A stretch of 64,000 bases of DNA, from positions 310,001-374,000 of the forward strand of contig AP026149.1 of the NCBI GenBank assembly GCA_030295235.1. Reading direction: 5' to 3'. The position numbers were made by a program, and so were the translations under genes. Origin of the DNA: Fistulifera solaris. Lineage: Eukaryota; Bacillariophyta; Bacillariophyceae; Naviculales; Stauroneidaceae. Below are positions 10,800 to 20,390 of this stretch, in pieces. The notes beneath the pieces were generated by a model. The model worked only from the letters and a program-made list of their open reading frames with translations. It was not told where the DNA came from and made no database searches. How positions within the stretch are numbered: the stretch's first letter is position 1; the number at the start of each line of letters is the position of its first letter.

Positions 10800-11678
10800 T
10801 TATTCCACCATGGCCATTGTGGACACAGGTGTAGCAGGAGAGGGTTGTCCGGTCAAGGGCCGGTAAGACAATTTTGGCGACGACCGGCATGGAGCAGTCA
10901 AACTGGATAATCGGGATGTCTTGAGCGATCCGCGAGCGCCAATTGCTAGGGCTTTGAACAATTCCCGTTGGGCTTCGATAACTTGAGAGCAATTTCGGTC
11001 GATACCTAGAAAGCTGGAGAGAATTTCAATCAAATGATCTCCCTCGCATAAATTCAGGCTCTCGATTGCATTGATGATCGAAGCAAGCGCGATGGTCGAA
11101 GACTTCGTTACTGCAAAATAGGAAAGAGGCAGCAGTAGTTCGCATTGCATCTGAGCCAACTCAAAGACCGCCTCCCGCGTGTCATCGTTCATGTCTGACG
11201 GTAAAAGATCTCGCATTTCTCGCAAAAACGCGCCAGTGGTCGGTGGATTCACTCTCCAGTTTAATGCTGATAGCATAGAAGCTTCTGTCTGCTCGATTTC
11301 GTGAATAGTGTAACGGTCACCACACAGTTGTGTGAACGACCTGGGATGCATGGCTTGCTTCGCATGTATCTTCACAGCAATATAGAATGCTCCTAGACTC
11401 GCGAGCTGGTACTCCGATGGATCTGTCCGAGCAGAAAAGCCATGTGTAGTAGCAAGAAAGCAATTCAGAATTGTGGCTGCGATCTCGGCAATCTCGCGAT
11501 GGAACTCAAAGAAATCGACAACGCGCAGATACCAGCTGACGATCTTTTCGTAGCTGTCCTTCCCCAGCAACGGAGCGTTACTTTCGTTGATTCCATGAAG
11601 TGAAAACTTGCAATAAACTGTGTCTTCTTGAACTCTCATAACTTGAATGCGTTCACAAGTCTCATCAAAGCTCGTCAT
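10800..11678 (-). CDS. Cyclin, N-terminal cyclin-box protein (diatom-expanded type)
   Basis: Single exon, 292 residues. The cyclin box covers about residues 40-150: RVVDFFEFHREIAEIAATIL, then EYQLASLGAFYIAVKIH, the FTQLCGDRYTIHEIEQTEASML helix and LNWRVNPPT. This is the layout of the expanded diatom cyclins and related P/U-like forms, and such proteins would bind and steer a CDK. A Ser/Thr/Pro-rich C-terminal tail (SSPKLSYRPLTGQPSPATP) may be a regulatory or degradation region. No classical destruction box was seen near the N-terminus. It lies about 5 kb from a second cyclin on the same strand (16834-17904), with similar domain order but low overall identity. Confidence 0.85.
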   Translation of the reverse strand: MTSFDETCERIQVMRVQEDTVYCKFSLHGINESNAPLLGKDSYEKIVSWYLRVVDFFEFHREIAEIAATILNCFLATTHGFSARTDPSEYQLASLGAFYIAVKIHAKQAMHPRSFTQLCGDRYTIHEIEQTEASMLSALNWRVNPPTTGAFLREMRDLLPSDMNDDTREAVFELAQMQCELLLPLSYFAVTKSSTIALASIINAIESLNLCEGDHLIEILSSFLGIDRNCSQVIEAQRELFKALAIGARGSLKTSRLSSLTAPCRSSPKLSYRPLTGQPSPATPVSTMAMVE

Positions 11679-12488
11679 CGTTTAGATCTTGTTCTTGGTT
11701 GGCTTTTTTTTAGGAGAAATAAGGAGGGGCCATTTTTGAGAAAAGCTGCTGCTTTTTTTTGCGAAGGCACTTTTACGAAACGTCAGCAACATTTACGTAA
11801 TTAGTACAGTGCGACATGTGTCCACGTCACCTTTCAGAATCTTTGAGACGCCGATACTTAACGGAGTTTGTCCACGTCACCTCATCATTGAACAATAATA
11901 GTGTCTAACGTACTACGTATGTCATGTTTTGGGTGCGACGATCGGAAACTGGAAACTGGAAGGCAGTTCTTCTTGCTGCGCTTGTTGACGTGTCTTGCGC
12001 CCATCATCCATATTTTCATGTCACAGAATGTCACGCCCTTAATGTCACACGTCATCCGCCTCCTAAGAAACCGTGTCCTTTCATAATGGATGCCAATTCG
12101 ACACTTCGTTATTCGTTACTCCATGGCTTGCGCATTACTCTATAGGTTAGTGTACTTTCGGATGTTTGAAAAATCAACTCGATAAGAAATGCACCCAGGA
12201 CCGTTGGGCGCGCCAAAAATATTTGAATTATTCCTAAATAGAGAGACTTAGATGTAAGTGTTTGCTACCAACGGAGTTGCCAGTTTTCCCGCCATGCTAA
12301 AGTCATTGATGAACGGCCAGCCAAAAATTTGGGGATCGTATAACTCAACACCTTTCAATACAAATCAATAGAGAGGTCCAAGCATCAACATGGTGAATGA
12401 GTCTTCAAGTGTCTAAAGACCTCCTGACTCCTGCCCTGTTTCGTTAATAAACATTCGCGGAAGAAAAAAATCCTTTTACTGATAAATA
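11679..12488. promoter_or_regulatory. Divergent intergenic region, cyclin / unknown protein
   Basis: No supportable gene; the two overlapping + frames at 11901-12145 have no family features. GTCCACGTCACCT occurs twice, at about 11819-11831 and 11870-11882, which suggests a regulatory or local-duplication signal in the cyclin promoter. Confidence 0.4.
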
Positions 12489-13655
12489 ATGTCGTCTTCC
12501 GAACGTTCTTCCACGGAGCAATCGGACATTCACTCCACCCCCGTGAGGGGGAAAGATAACCGAAACACTATTGATGGAGAATCCAGTTCTCTGACAGGTA
12601 TCCGGCCTCTGACGCGCAAGCTTGATCAACTATTGTTATCCGATTCGATGCGTAACACTACAGTGACGCCGGATTCGAGCCGCGCTTCGCCGGTCGATGG
12701 AGGGTCTCCGGTCACCAGCCAGGTCTCAATGGGGAGCGTACATCGTTCCACAGCGGCTGGTTTGCTGCCGAAGCACTACGACTTAACTCCCGTGATGCGC
12801 AACACATCTCACGAATACGTCGAGGATAGGAAAAAAAAGAAGGATAGATCCAGAATGGTGTCTCCGGATGATCAGGATATGCTTTACGGAGAGCACTTGG
12901 CATTACCTACGGGTCTGGGAAGTCATGAAATCGGCCCATCGATGCCCGGTCTCCACACCGAACGCAAGTCGGGACTCGACGAACCCATACAATTTCCCTC
13001 CCGAAAGTTTTACACGTTCACTAGCCGCGAGCAGTACGAAGATTCCATTTTTCATCCGCACAATCATCAGCCTTCTGGCCTGATTCAATACCAACCTGAT
13101 CGCGATGATGACTTTCGTGATATTGGAATATTAAATGAAGAGGGCCTAGAGGAAATTTTCGCGATTCGTGGCGAACGCTCGGGTGAAGAAATTCATAGAC
13201 GGTTAGATGTGCAAGAGAATTCGATTTCTTCCATGGGAGAGAGAAACTCATCAATACCCAGTATCCATTTGGCTTATTCAATGCATGGGAGTATCGCTTC
13301 TTATACCGAGTGCGATGATGAAGAAAGTATTCAATTTCTTCGCGATGATGGCTCTCTCAGTAGTCGAGGTTCCAGCTTGTATCTCCCGGATCAAGACGAT
13401 TTAACCGGACCAGGACTTACTTTGGGACCATCGCAACGTGGCGCGGTTGTTTTAGACGAACTACACCGGGTCATGAAAGAAAGAAAACCCAAGCCAATGG
13501 AATGGCTGCAGTCCATGGAAGCGAAACAAGGTCAGGTGGCTGAAGCGGCGTCATCGAAATTGTTACGGAGACATACTTCTGATGAGCTTCCCCAGCGAAG
13601 ACAAACGATGCCAGCGATCTTCACTTCGGCTGACGCAAGAATCCATACGCCGTGA
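12489..13655 (+). CDS. Unrecognised 388-residue Ser-rich protein
   Basis: Single-exon frame of 388 codons with no stop or break, preceded by AT-rich sequence. It is hydrophilic, with many Ser/Thr, Asp/Glu and Arg residues and no membrane segment or signal. Candidate nuclear or phosphoregulated features are a basic cluster (DRKKKKDRSR, about residue 118), several SP/TP sites in the first 100 residues, an acidic middle (ECDDEESIQFLRDDGSLSS) and a C-terminal basic piece (KLLRRHTSDELPQRRQTMP) that looks like a kinase-target or 14-3-3-type site. I do not recognise a family. Codon continuity and length make it a likely real gene; function is open. Confidence 0.7.
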   Translation: MSSSERSSTEQSDIHSTPVRGKDNRNTIDGESSSLTGIRPLTRKLDQLLLSDSMRNTTVTPDSSRASPVDGGSPVTSQVSMGSVHRSTAAGLLPKHYDLTPVMRNTSHEYVEDRKKKKDRSRMVSPDDQDMLYGEHLALPTGLGSHEIGPSMPGLHTERKSGLDEPIQFPSRKFYTFTSREQYEDSIFHPHNHQPSGLIQYQPDRDDDFRDIGILNEEGLEEIFAIRGERSGEEIHRRLDVQENSISSMGERNSSIPSIHLAYSMHGSIASYTECDDEESIQFLRDDGSLSSRGSSLYLPDQDDLTGPGLTLGPSQRGAVVLDELHRVMKERKPKPMEWLQSMEAKQGQVAEAASSKLLRRHTSDELPQRRQTMPAIFTSADARIHTP

Positions 13656-13770
13656 TGCGACTCAAATGCTCTATTACCATGGTTAATGGGTTTAGAACTG
13701 ACATTTTGAAGCATTACTTTGTCAGGAACTCGTCTGACTAAGGAAAAGGAGTTTATCAAATACGTTATCA

Positions 13771-14847
13771 CTATGCCACAGCTTGTTTACGTGCTTCTAG
13801 TTCCGCGCACATACGCTTCCAAGTCTTTTTGTTGAGATGAACAAAGGCTTGGCGGTGCTCACCATCGTTTCATTGTCTTTTGACATTTCACATCGAATTC
13901 CCCAATTTTTATCGACACCCGCGTGGCCCCTCTTGATGAGGAAAGAAAAATAGAAAAAGTTTTCGACGGTTTTGGTAAACGACTTGGGGTCCAGCAATAT
14001 TTCTAGTGGATCCAGAGGCTCCGGTGCCGGCGCTCCTTCTTTGATGTTAATATTGGCGGTGTAGTCTTTCAAGATTCGCTTACGCAACTTGAGTACGCAG
14101 GCATCCGCTACCGACATGGTGGCCTTATCTCCCTTAGCCTCTACTTTTTCTTCATCGGGACGAACGGCTTCGGAAGTATCCTTGACCTTGGCTTCTCGTG
14201 CCTTTTTCGGCTTGGCGGCAATTCCCACTTCGTACTTCCCCGCGGCAAAACTGACCTTGGACGGGACAGCATTGTAGCAGACACCGGTTTGAACACCCAA
14301 TGTGGCCCAATCAAAAAGGTATTACCATCTTTTCGCATCGTGCACTGTTTTTGAGAGCCGAAATGACTTTGATGGCGTCGTAACGAGGGACCTACAAGAA
14401 ACGGGTACAGGGTGAATAATCATGCCACATTGACTAAAAAGATCGCAACACACGAGACACTCGTACCTGTACCGACTGCTCCACTTGTTTCGCGTAGTTG
14501 TTCGCGAGAAGAACCACATTATCCGCATCCAACACCAGTTCTCGCGTGTAAGTGACGTGATGGAAAAGTTCGTTGTTCGTGTCACGCACACCTTCGAGCG
14601 TCGGACGTTCTTCTTCTTCTTCTTCGTCATCGTTTTCCGTCTCTCCGCCTCGTTTGCGCGTACGGTACGCCCCCGTCGCGAGCACATGATGGATGTTGCG
14701 CTGTTCGACACGTAACAGACGACGCTCTTCATCGGTTTGACGTTCATCAAACACCTTACGCTTCGTGCGTCGTTGGCTCGAAGACTTGACTCGCTTTTGC
14801 GCGCGTTTTACTTCCGGACTGGTTTGCATAGCGGTGTCGTTCGACAT
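13771..14847 (-). CDS. NSE4: Nse4 kleisin subunit of the SMC5/6 complex (several single-base frame breaks)
   Basis: Two exons, 14847..14467 and 14391..13771, with a 75-nt GT-AG intron; about 334 residues when bridged. The N-terminal part is basic, then EERPTLEGVRDTNNELFHHV and ELVLDADNVVLLANNYAKQ, typical of the Nse4 N-terminal kleisin region. The C-terminal winged-helix signature is clear: LDPKSFTKTVENFFYFSFLI, KRGHAGV, then AFVHLNKKTWKRMCAELEAR after a break. The protein would bridge the SMC5 and SMC6 heads in DNA repair. Breaks lie at T4 14330-14333, A5 14313-14317 and TTT 13868-13870, each one base short. Adding these bases yields FFDWATLGVQTG and DGEHRQAFVHL, as the family expects. An upstream in-frame Met at 15069 is less likely as the start. 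Confidence 0.85.
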
Positions 14848-15314
14848 GATATTCAAAACTTGTTGTTGTAGAAGAAAGAAAGGAATGAAAGGAACGAAAG
14901 AAATGGAATGGAATGAAACAAAAGGACACGCAATAGTGCATCCGGTGGGCAGTTTCACGTGAAAAAAATGAGTTTCTGCACAAGCAGCAGGGGCGTCGCG
15001 GCCGGCGGCAGCACCTCGTCCAGTCTGGTTTTGGAGGGAATGAAGGTCGTTCTCGTCCTTTTGAAGCATTTTCTGGCGCGCGCCCGTCGACTCATTGAGT
15101 ATTGATCTGCAACTTCAACGGATCTCGTTTGAAACCAGAGAGTGACTTATAAAGTAGGCCACGTATAATCTCTGCTAGTAAAGTGCTCGTCGGGTGAGAA
15201 AAATAGCTTGCGTCGCGAAAAGACATTACGGAGTATTTTGAATACGGAGTATTATTTCAGACCACGCCTCTTTTTCTTTTCACATGGAAACATGATCGAT
15301 GAACAATATGAGCC
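14848..15314. promoter_or_regulatory. Divergent intergenic region, Nse4 / glycosyltransferase
   Basis: No gene. It holds an A/G-rich stretch with repeated GGAATGAAA-like units at about 14880-14925. The promoters of both flanking genes must lie here. Confidence 0.4.
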
Positions 15315-16673
15315 ATGAGGCAAAAGTTTCACCATTTCTTTCTCCTTGTAGCTTTCGTACTCGTGTGGCTATGGACTATTAACATTCAAGTCGTTCAAGA
15401 CAACTGGAGTTCTCCAAACTGGGCTGCCGATGCTCCGCACGAAACAATCAACACCGATGACTACGAATTCCATTACGTATTTAGCACTGGATGCAATGCC
15501 TTTCAAGATTGGCAGTCATGGACCTTCTTTTATCACGCGCATCAACTGGGAATACAACATGTAACGCGTGTAGCGTCGGGATGTTCCAAAGAGCAGCAAG
15601 CGAGTATTCGTGAGTCTCACCAAACACAAGTGCAGGCTCTCGCTCCCACGTATCAACTGCATTTGACTCCGGATTTCACGCGCGTCATTCCCGGAAAAAC
15701 GTACAAATTTTTCAACAAACCGTACGGATTGCGTCACTGGATGGAAAATCGATTGGGTTTTCCCCGTCGAACGAAAGAGTACGATAAAACCATTTTTGTT
15801 CTCATGGATCCCGATCAGATGTTACTACGGCCTTTTCAACAAGACATGACAGCGTATACATCGTCAATGAAATGGATCAAGAATCCCACAAAGCCAATAC
15901 AGATACGAACTGGTCAGCCGTTTGCGCAACTCTACGGTTTGGGCAGCAAATGGGTACCCGCCATCAACGGCAACCTGACGAATATTTTGAGTTATCTGCC
16001 ACCCGATGAGGCGAAAGCCTCTCAGTTACACCATTGGAAAGAGCAGGATGTGAAAGATTATTATGTGGCCGGTCCACCGTATCTTGCGACGGGACCGGAC
16101 ATGTACCGAATTGTCAACACGTGGGCCACGATTGTCATTTCAGTGTACCATGCTACCGACGATTTCTTGTCGGAAATGTATGCTTACGCCACCGCGGCCG
16201 CCCATTTGGGCCTGAAGCATCATTTAACTCACTCGTTTATGGTGTCGAATCCGGCCGTGTTACAAGAAGGATGGCATTGGATGGACAACAGCGAGGCCAC
16301 GGCAGTTTGTGCCTCAACGTCGAATTATGAAGCCGATTCCTCGAAATACTATCTGCCGAATGTGTTACATTACTGCCAGCGTTATTTCCTGGGTCCTTAC
16401 TTTTTCTCCAAGTACATTCTACCCAAAAACTTTTTGTCGTGCGAACATCCATTGCTCGCGGAGCCGGAACTGGATATAGCGAGCAAATACGAGACGTCGG
16501 TGACACCGAATGGGGAATTGAATGAGATTCCCAAAAAGCAGCGGAATCGACATGCCTTTATGCTTTGTCATTTAATTCATGGACTGAACGAAGCTGCATC
16601 GTACTGGAAGCAACACCACTGCCATGACGGAAATATTGCCAAAACTTTTCTTTTCAAGAAGCACAAGGGGTAG
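15315..16673 (+). CDS. Golgi-type peptidyl (Ser/Hyp) O-glycosyltransferase
   Basis: 452 residues, one exon, intact. A short basic head and one hydrophobic span (FFLLVAFVLVWLWTINI, residues ~8-24) make a type II signal anchor. The lumenal domain has the hallmarks of the plant and algal peptidyl serine galactosyltransferase / hydroxyproline arabinosyltransferase family: FHYVFSTGCNAFQDWQS near its start, KTYKFFNKPYGLRHWME, a DPD metal/donor motif in IFVLMDPDQMLLRPF, PFAQLYGLGSKW, and late Cys-rich blocks ending in KQHHCHDGN. It would transfer a sugar to Ser or hydroxyproline of secreted glycoproteins. The exact sugar and acceptor cannot be told from sequence. Confidence 0.88.
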   Translation: MRQKFHHFFLLVAFVLVWLWTINIQVVQDNWSSPNWAADAPHETINTDDYEFHYVFSTGCNAFQDWQSWTFFYHAHQLGIQHVTRVASGCSKEQQASIRESHQTQVQALAPTYQLHLTPDFTRVIPGKTYKFFNKPYGLRHWMENRLGFPRRTKEYDKTIFVLMDPDQMLLRPFQQDMTAYTSSMKWIKNPTKPIQIRTGQPFAQLYGLGSKWVPAINGNLTNILSYLPPDEAKASQLHHWKEQDVKDYYVAGPPYLATGPDMYRIVNTWATIVISVYHATDDFLSEMYAYATAAAHLGLKHHLTHSFMVSNPAVLQEGWHWMDNSEATAVCASTSNYEADSSKYYLPNVLHYCQRYFLGPYFFSKYILPKNFLSCEHPLLAEPELDIASKYETSVTPNGELNEIPKKQRNRHAFMLCHLIHGLNEAASYWKQHHCHDGNIAKTFLFKKHKG

Positions 16674-16833
16674 CGTTGTTCGAAATATCACCCGGGGACC
16701 GCTTCAAAACTATCAAACAATCATATATTTTGCAACTGTTTTCATTATCTGCTAATCAATTTAGGGAAAAGGTGAATTATCTGCTAGCTTATGAATGTGT
16801 TATGTAAAGAAGTTGCACCGTTATCGCGCAGTA

Positions 16834-17904
16834 CTAACGGGGGGAGGTTTCGGGGTGATGCGTGAAGAGCTCTATTGATTCCGTCTTTTCGAGTGTAGGA
16901 CCCATGGGATTGCTCGTATCACGAGGGTAGTAAATGCGGTTTAGATCCAGAATTCCATGGTTTCGTGCGACAGCAATTGGATGGCCTACATCGGCTGGCA
17001 GGTCGTGAGCATGATCCAAGAGCATCTCGGGCCACAGCGCTCTTTCCAGTAGAAAGACGAGTGAATCGACTGAGCGGATACCGCAAACTTGATCAACTCG
17101 GTGGCGAAAAGTGTCCCGGATGCTGAGAGGGAGGGCTTCATATGTCAAAAGATCCATAGATACCAAAATGGCCGCGAAGGCCACCTGCGATGGGCGGTGA
17201 TGCGAACAACTGCTTCCCAAGCAGGTGGCGATTTCGGTCAAGTATCGCGATATTTCATGGAGAACGTGGAGCACGAGGCCATGCTTCGGTGTTTTTGTGA
17301 AAGTGAAGTCATCGTACTTTGGCATCAGAGTAAGAAGATGGGAAACAAAAGTAATTGGGGACGGAAGCATCACTTTCCAGCCGACGGTTTGATATATTGT
17401 TCGTTCCATAATGTAGATCTCATTCATAGTGAACTGTCCCCGAGAGAGATCGGCAAACGTACTGAGTCGAAAGTGAGTGTGGGGCGCATTTTCCTCAGGA
17501 TTGTTTTGTAGTGAAGCTAGCTTAACTGAAATGAAAATGGATGTCATGGCGGCGAGTTGGTAGGTTGTAGGATCTGAGTTTCTCTTGCAGCAGGGGCATC
17601 TACAATCAGCTACGTGAGAAGCCTCTTCTTGTCGATCTGTTTGTTCATGATACAAGAGAAATCGATCAAATAGGTTCATGCCTGTTGTCACTACTTCACG
17701 ATCGAGACGAAAGTGATCGATGACACGGAAAGCCCACTGGCATATCTTGCGACGCCATGATTCGAGGGGCACACTGCCGTACTTTGCTATGGAAGAACAC
17801 GGAATATGGGGCACGACGTAAGATGGTTCGATTGACATCATCGCTTCCAGCTGATCCCGACGCAAGCCGTCATCCACTTCTGCAGTCTGAAATTGATGAT
17901 TCAT
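16834..17904 (-). CDS. Cyclin, N-terminal cyclin-box protein (diatom-expanded type)
   Basis: Single exon, 356 residues. The cyclin box starts near residue 50: WRRKICQWAFRVIDHFRLDR (the family MRAIL-like region), then VVTTGMNLFDRFLL, TYQLAAMTSIFISVKL, LSRGQFTMNEIYIMERTIYQ and WKVMLPSPITFVSHLL. An unusual Cys-rich insert (VADCRCPCCKRNSD, four Cys in seven residues) splits the box after the second helix and could bind metal or be redox-sensitive. It is the second diatom-type cyclin within about 5 kb on the same strand. It probably pairs with a CDK; the phase of the cell cycle cannot be read from sequence. Confidence 0.85.
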   Translation of the reverse strand: MNHQFQTAEVDDGLRRDQLEAMMSIEPSYVVPHIPCSSIAKYGSVPLESWRRKICQWAFRVIDHFRLDREVVTTGMNLFDRFLLYHEQTDRQEEASHVADCRCPCCKRNSDPTTYQLAAMTSIFISVKLASLQNNPEENAPHTHFRLSTFADLSRGQFTMNEIYIMERTIYQTVGWKVMLPSPITFVSHLLTLMPKYDDFTFTKTPKHGLVLHVLHEISRYLTEIATCLGSSCSHHRPSQVAFAAILVSMDLLTYEALPLSIRDTFRHRVDQVCGIRSVDSLVFLLERALWPEMLLDHAHDLPADVGHPIAVARNHGILDLNRIYYPRDTSNPMGPTLEKTESIELFTHHPETSPR

Positions 17905-19091
17905 GGTCTGTTACATCAATGGACTGCACGATAACATTAATATCTTATAAGCTTCTCTTTACTTTTCTGCAGATATATTTTTTAAATTCCGTCTCGCAAA
18001 GCTGACTTTTGATGTCTTACGCAGCTCATTCGCACTGGATGTGGGGAAGAACATGAAGAAGAATCCCTGGAATGATTTTTTTGTCGACTTGTGGAGCCGT
18101 AAATGCAACCAATGGTTTTATGTGCGACTTGCCACTATAGACATATTTATTTAAGCCATGCCGTCACGTTTCAGATACTTATGTGATGGCTTGTCAGAAG
18201 TTGTTTTGTAATTAATTACTAAGAATGACCATCGTGCTGAACGGCTTTCAACCTGAAGTTTCGCATGGTATTAATTCGTCCTTCGTAAATAGGCATGCTC
18301 ATTAAAAGACGGACGCTGTTTAGTTGCTACTGACTCCTCCGAAAGTCTTGCAAAAATGCTTGCTTCACAATAGAATGTTCCGTGACGGATCACGGATGAT
18401 GGGTTCTCATCTTGTGAATTACCATCCATTTATGGCAATTTGTACCAGTAGTTTCATGCTTGACAAAAATGCTTCTTCCGGATTTTGGATTTTCTCTCGA
18501 AAGAGACGCCTGCTTCTAGTTTTCAACACGGAGTCGTTCATTTCCCAGGACAGGGTAGCCCAGTAGGTTTCCAGTTTCCAATGACCAATGAATTTTGTTA
18601 TTCTTTATCGATATGCTCGATAAAGATGCTTCCCCACCCCAACTCCGATTTAGCACCTGTTCGGTTCCTAGAAACTAGAGCCAGTAGACCTTGAGATCTA
18701 GTATTCTCTCCAAATCACCCTCATCATGAATAGAGTAATTTGTATTGACTTGAACGGTCGGCTTGTCGCCCAGCCTTGTCCGATTCTTTCCCGATTGACA
18801 AGCTATTAGTTGATCGTGCTAATATCGATTGCGAGTAAGGATCAATAACAACGTGCCATCACTGTTCATTGTAAACCCATTCATGTAGAGACGTACGACT
18901 TATAAAGATTAACCGTAAAAGCTGGCGATCTCAGATTGCGCGTTGAATTGTAGCCATCATTGCTCCTCTGCTCCTCATTAAATTTAGCTCGTCTATATAC
19001 AAGTTTGTTTACAAGCTAGAAAGATTGTCGCACATATATCGCGTCCATGATATTGGATCGTTTCAATATCTCTAGACGAAAGAGTCTGTAT
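17905..19091. other. Intergenic region, nothing recognised
   Basis: AT-rich. Two overlapping + frames (18324-18694) lack any motif and are not called. No RNA gene or clear repeat seen. The right end is the 3' side of the PRXL2-like gene. Confidence 0.45.
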
Positions 19092-19770
19092 TTATTTACG
19101 TACACTCCGGACAGACTTGTCCTTTGTTGAAACAATGACGCGGAGGAGCCGCTTCGGCGGGAATCCCCGAGACCCGTCCTCGCCGACAATCGTTTCCAAA
19201 ATTTCCGCCATTTCACTCATATTGAGCTCCTTGGTGATATCCTCGAGCTGTACATGGACCAAATCTCCCTTGCCGTCAAAGATAAGAATCCCACCTTGAA
19301 TCGTCCCTTCTCCTACTAGATTGCCTTCAATCCTTTTTTTGGGACATGCGCCGCGACAGTTTTCGCATATTACCGAGTAGTTTGAACATGGTTTTGACCT
19401 TGAATATGGATCGATTCCCCATGATCTTGTACAATTGCAGGTCTTCATCCAAATAGATGGGCCATGAATTGAAATATTCCTTTTGAAATGTTTTCAATCC
19501 CGCATCATCAACACCAATTTCTTTGACAACCCCGAGGACCGCAATCTTTGGTGACGACTGCAAATTCGAAAGTTGTTTGCCGTGTTCCCGACACAAGACA
19601 CAACCGGGCCGACGGGCGGCAAAGACGATTGTGGCTTCTTTCTGTTGTTCCAAAACGATTTGCCGCAAGGTTGCGGTGTCTTTCTTGACGACGGTATCTT
19701 GTGTCAGATCGAGGGAATGCAGGACGACGGAAGATACTTGTTCGGATGTGATTTCTTTCGTCATGGTCAT
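19092..19770 (-). CDS. PRXL2-like thioredoxin-fold (AhpC/TSA-related) protein (one frame break)
   Basis: About 225 residues when one break is bridged. The redox motif RRPGCVLCREHGKQLS holds a CxxC on the N-terminal side of the thioredoxin fold, as in the FAM213/PRXL2 and AAED1 families. It is followed by KIAVLGVVKEIGVDDAGLK, FNSWPIYLDEDLQLYKIMGN and, after the break, EGNLVGEGTIQGGILIFDG. The break is in the T7 run at 19334-19340; one base fewer joins SQK to RIEGNLVGEG. The start MTMTKEIT at 19770 was chosen because the upstream extension to 19866 would translate a GACTC tandem repeat. Likely a cytosolic thiol oxidoreductase, divergent from the importin gene. Confidence 0.8.
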
Positions 19771-20390
19771 GTTGTATTGCTGCTCGGCGTCTAAATCGTA
19801 ATTATGACTCGACTCGACTCGACTCGACTCGAATATAAAATAAGAATGCTTTTCACGGAGAAACAAGTGCTTTCGAGAGATGATTCAGTAACAGGAATCG
19901 CTGGGAATGTTCCGGCCGGGCATGACGTTGTCGGCGATGAGCGACAAAGAAGCCAAAAAAAGACACGCACCCTTTGGATGGGTTTGGTTCTAAATCTTTT
20001 CCTCTGCGTTCGCCACGTCATCCTTCCTTCATCGAAAGGAAGTAATTGTCGTACCGGTAATTGATTGACGACGAACAGACCACTCCCCCAGCCTCGTATG
20101 TACGTGCGTCGTGCGTATCGTCGCGTCGTTGTCTTGTTTTCCCATAAACGGAGCGGCGCGCAGATGCTGTGTTTCCAGAGCCATTCATCGACCTCCAAGG
20201 ACGAGAAAAAGCGAAAAAAAGTGAAGAGACGTTGACGAAATAAATAAATAAATTCCTTGTCATTTGTCAACAGTTCTGCTATTATCATCTTATCGGAAGA
20301 GAGAAAAGGAAGCCCTGTTAGAACTTCCTCCTTCAGCATTATTTTGCCTCTATTCCTTACCGAACAAACACACAAATAATCACACACACC
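19771..20390. promoter_or_regulatory. Divergent promoter region, PRXL2-like / importin
   Basis: Contains the GACTC tandem repeat just upstream of the PRXL2-like start and, on the other side, a stretch of AAATAAATAAATAAAT. Overlapping minus frames here are not supported by any family feature. Confidence 0.45.
19806..19832. repeat. GACTC pentanucleotide tandem repeat
   Basis: Five perfect GACTC units and a partial sixth, about 36 bp upstream of the chosen PRXL2-like start codon. A length-polymorphic microsatellite in a promoter or 5' UTR is likely. Confidence 0.9.
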
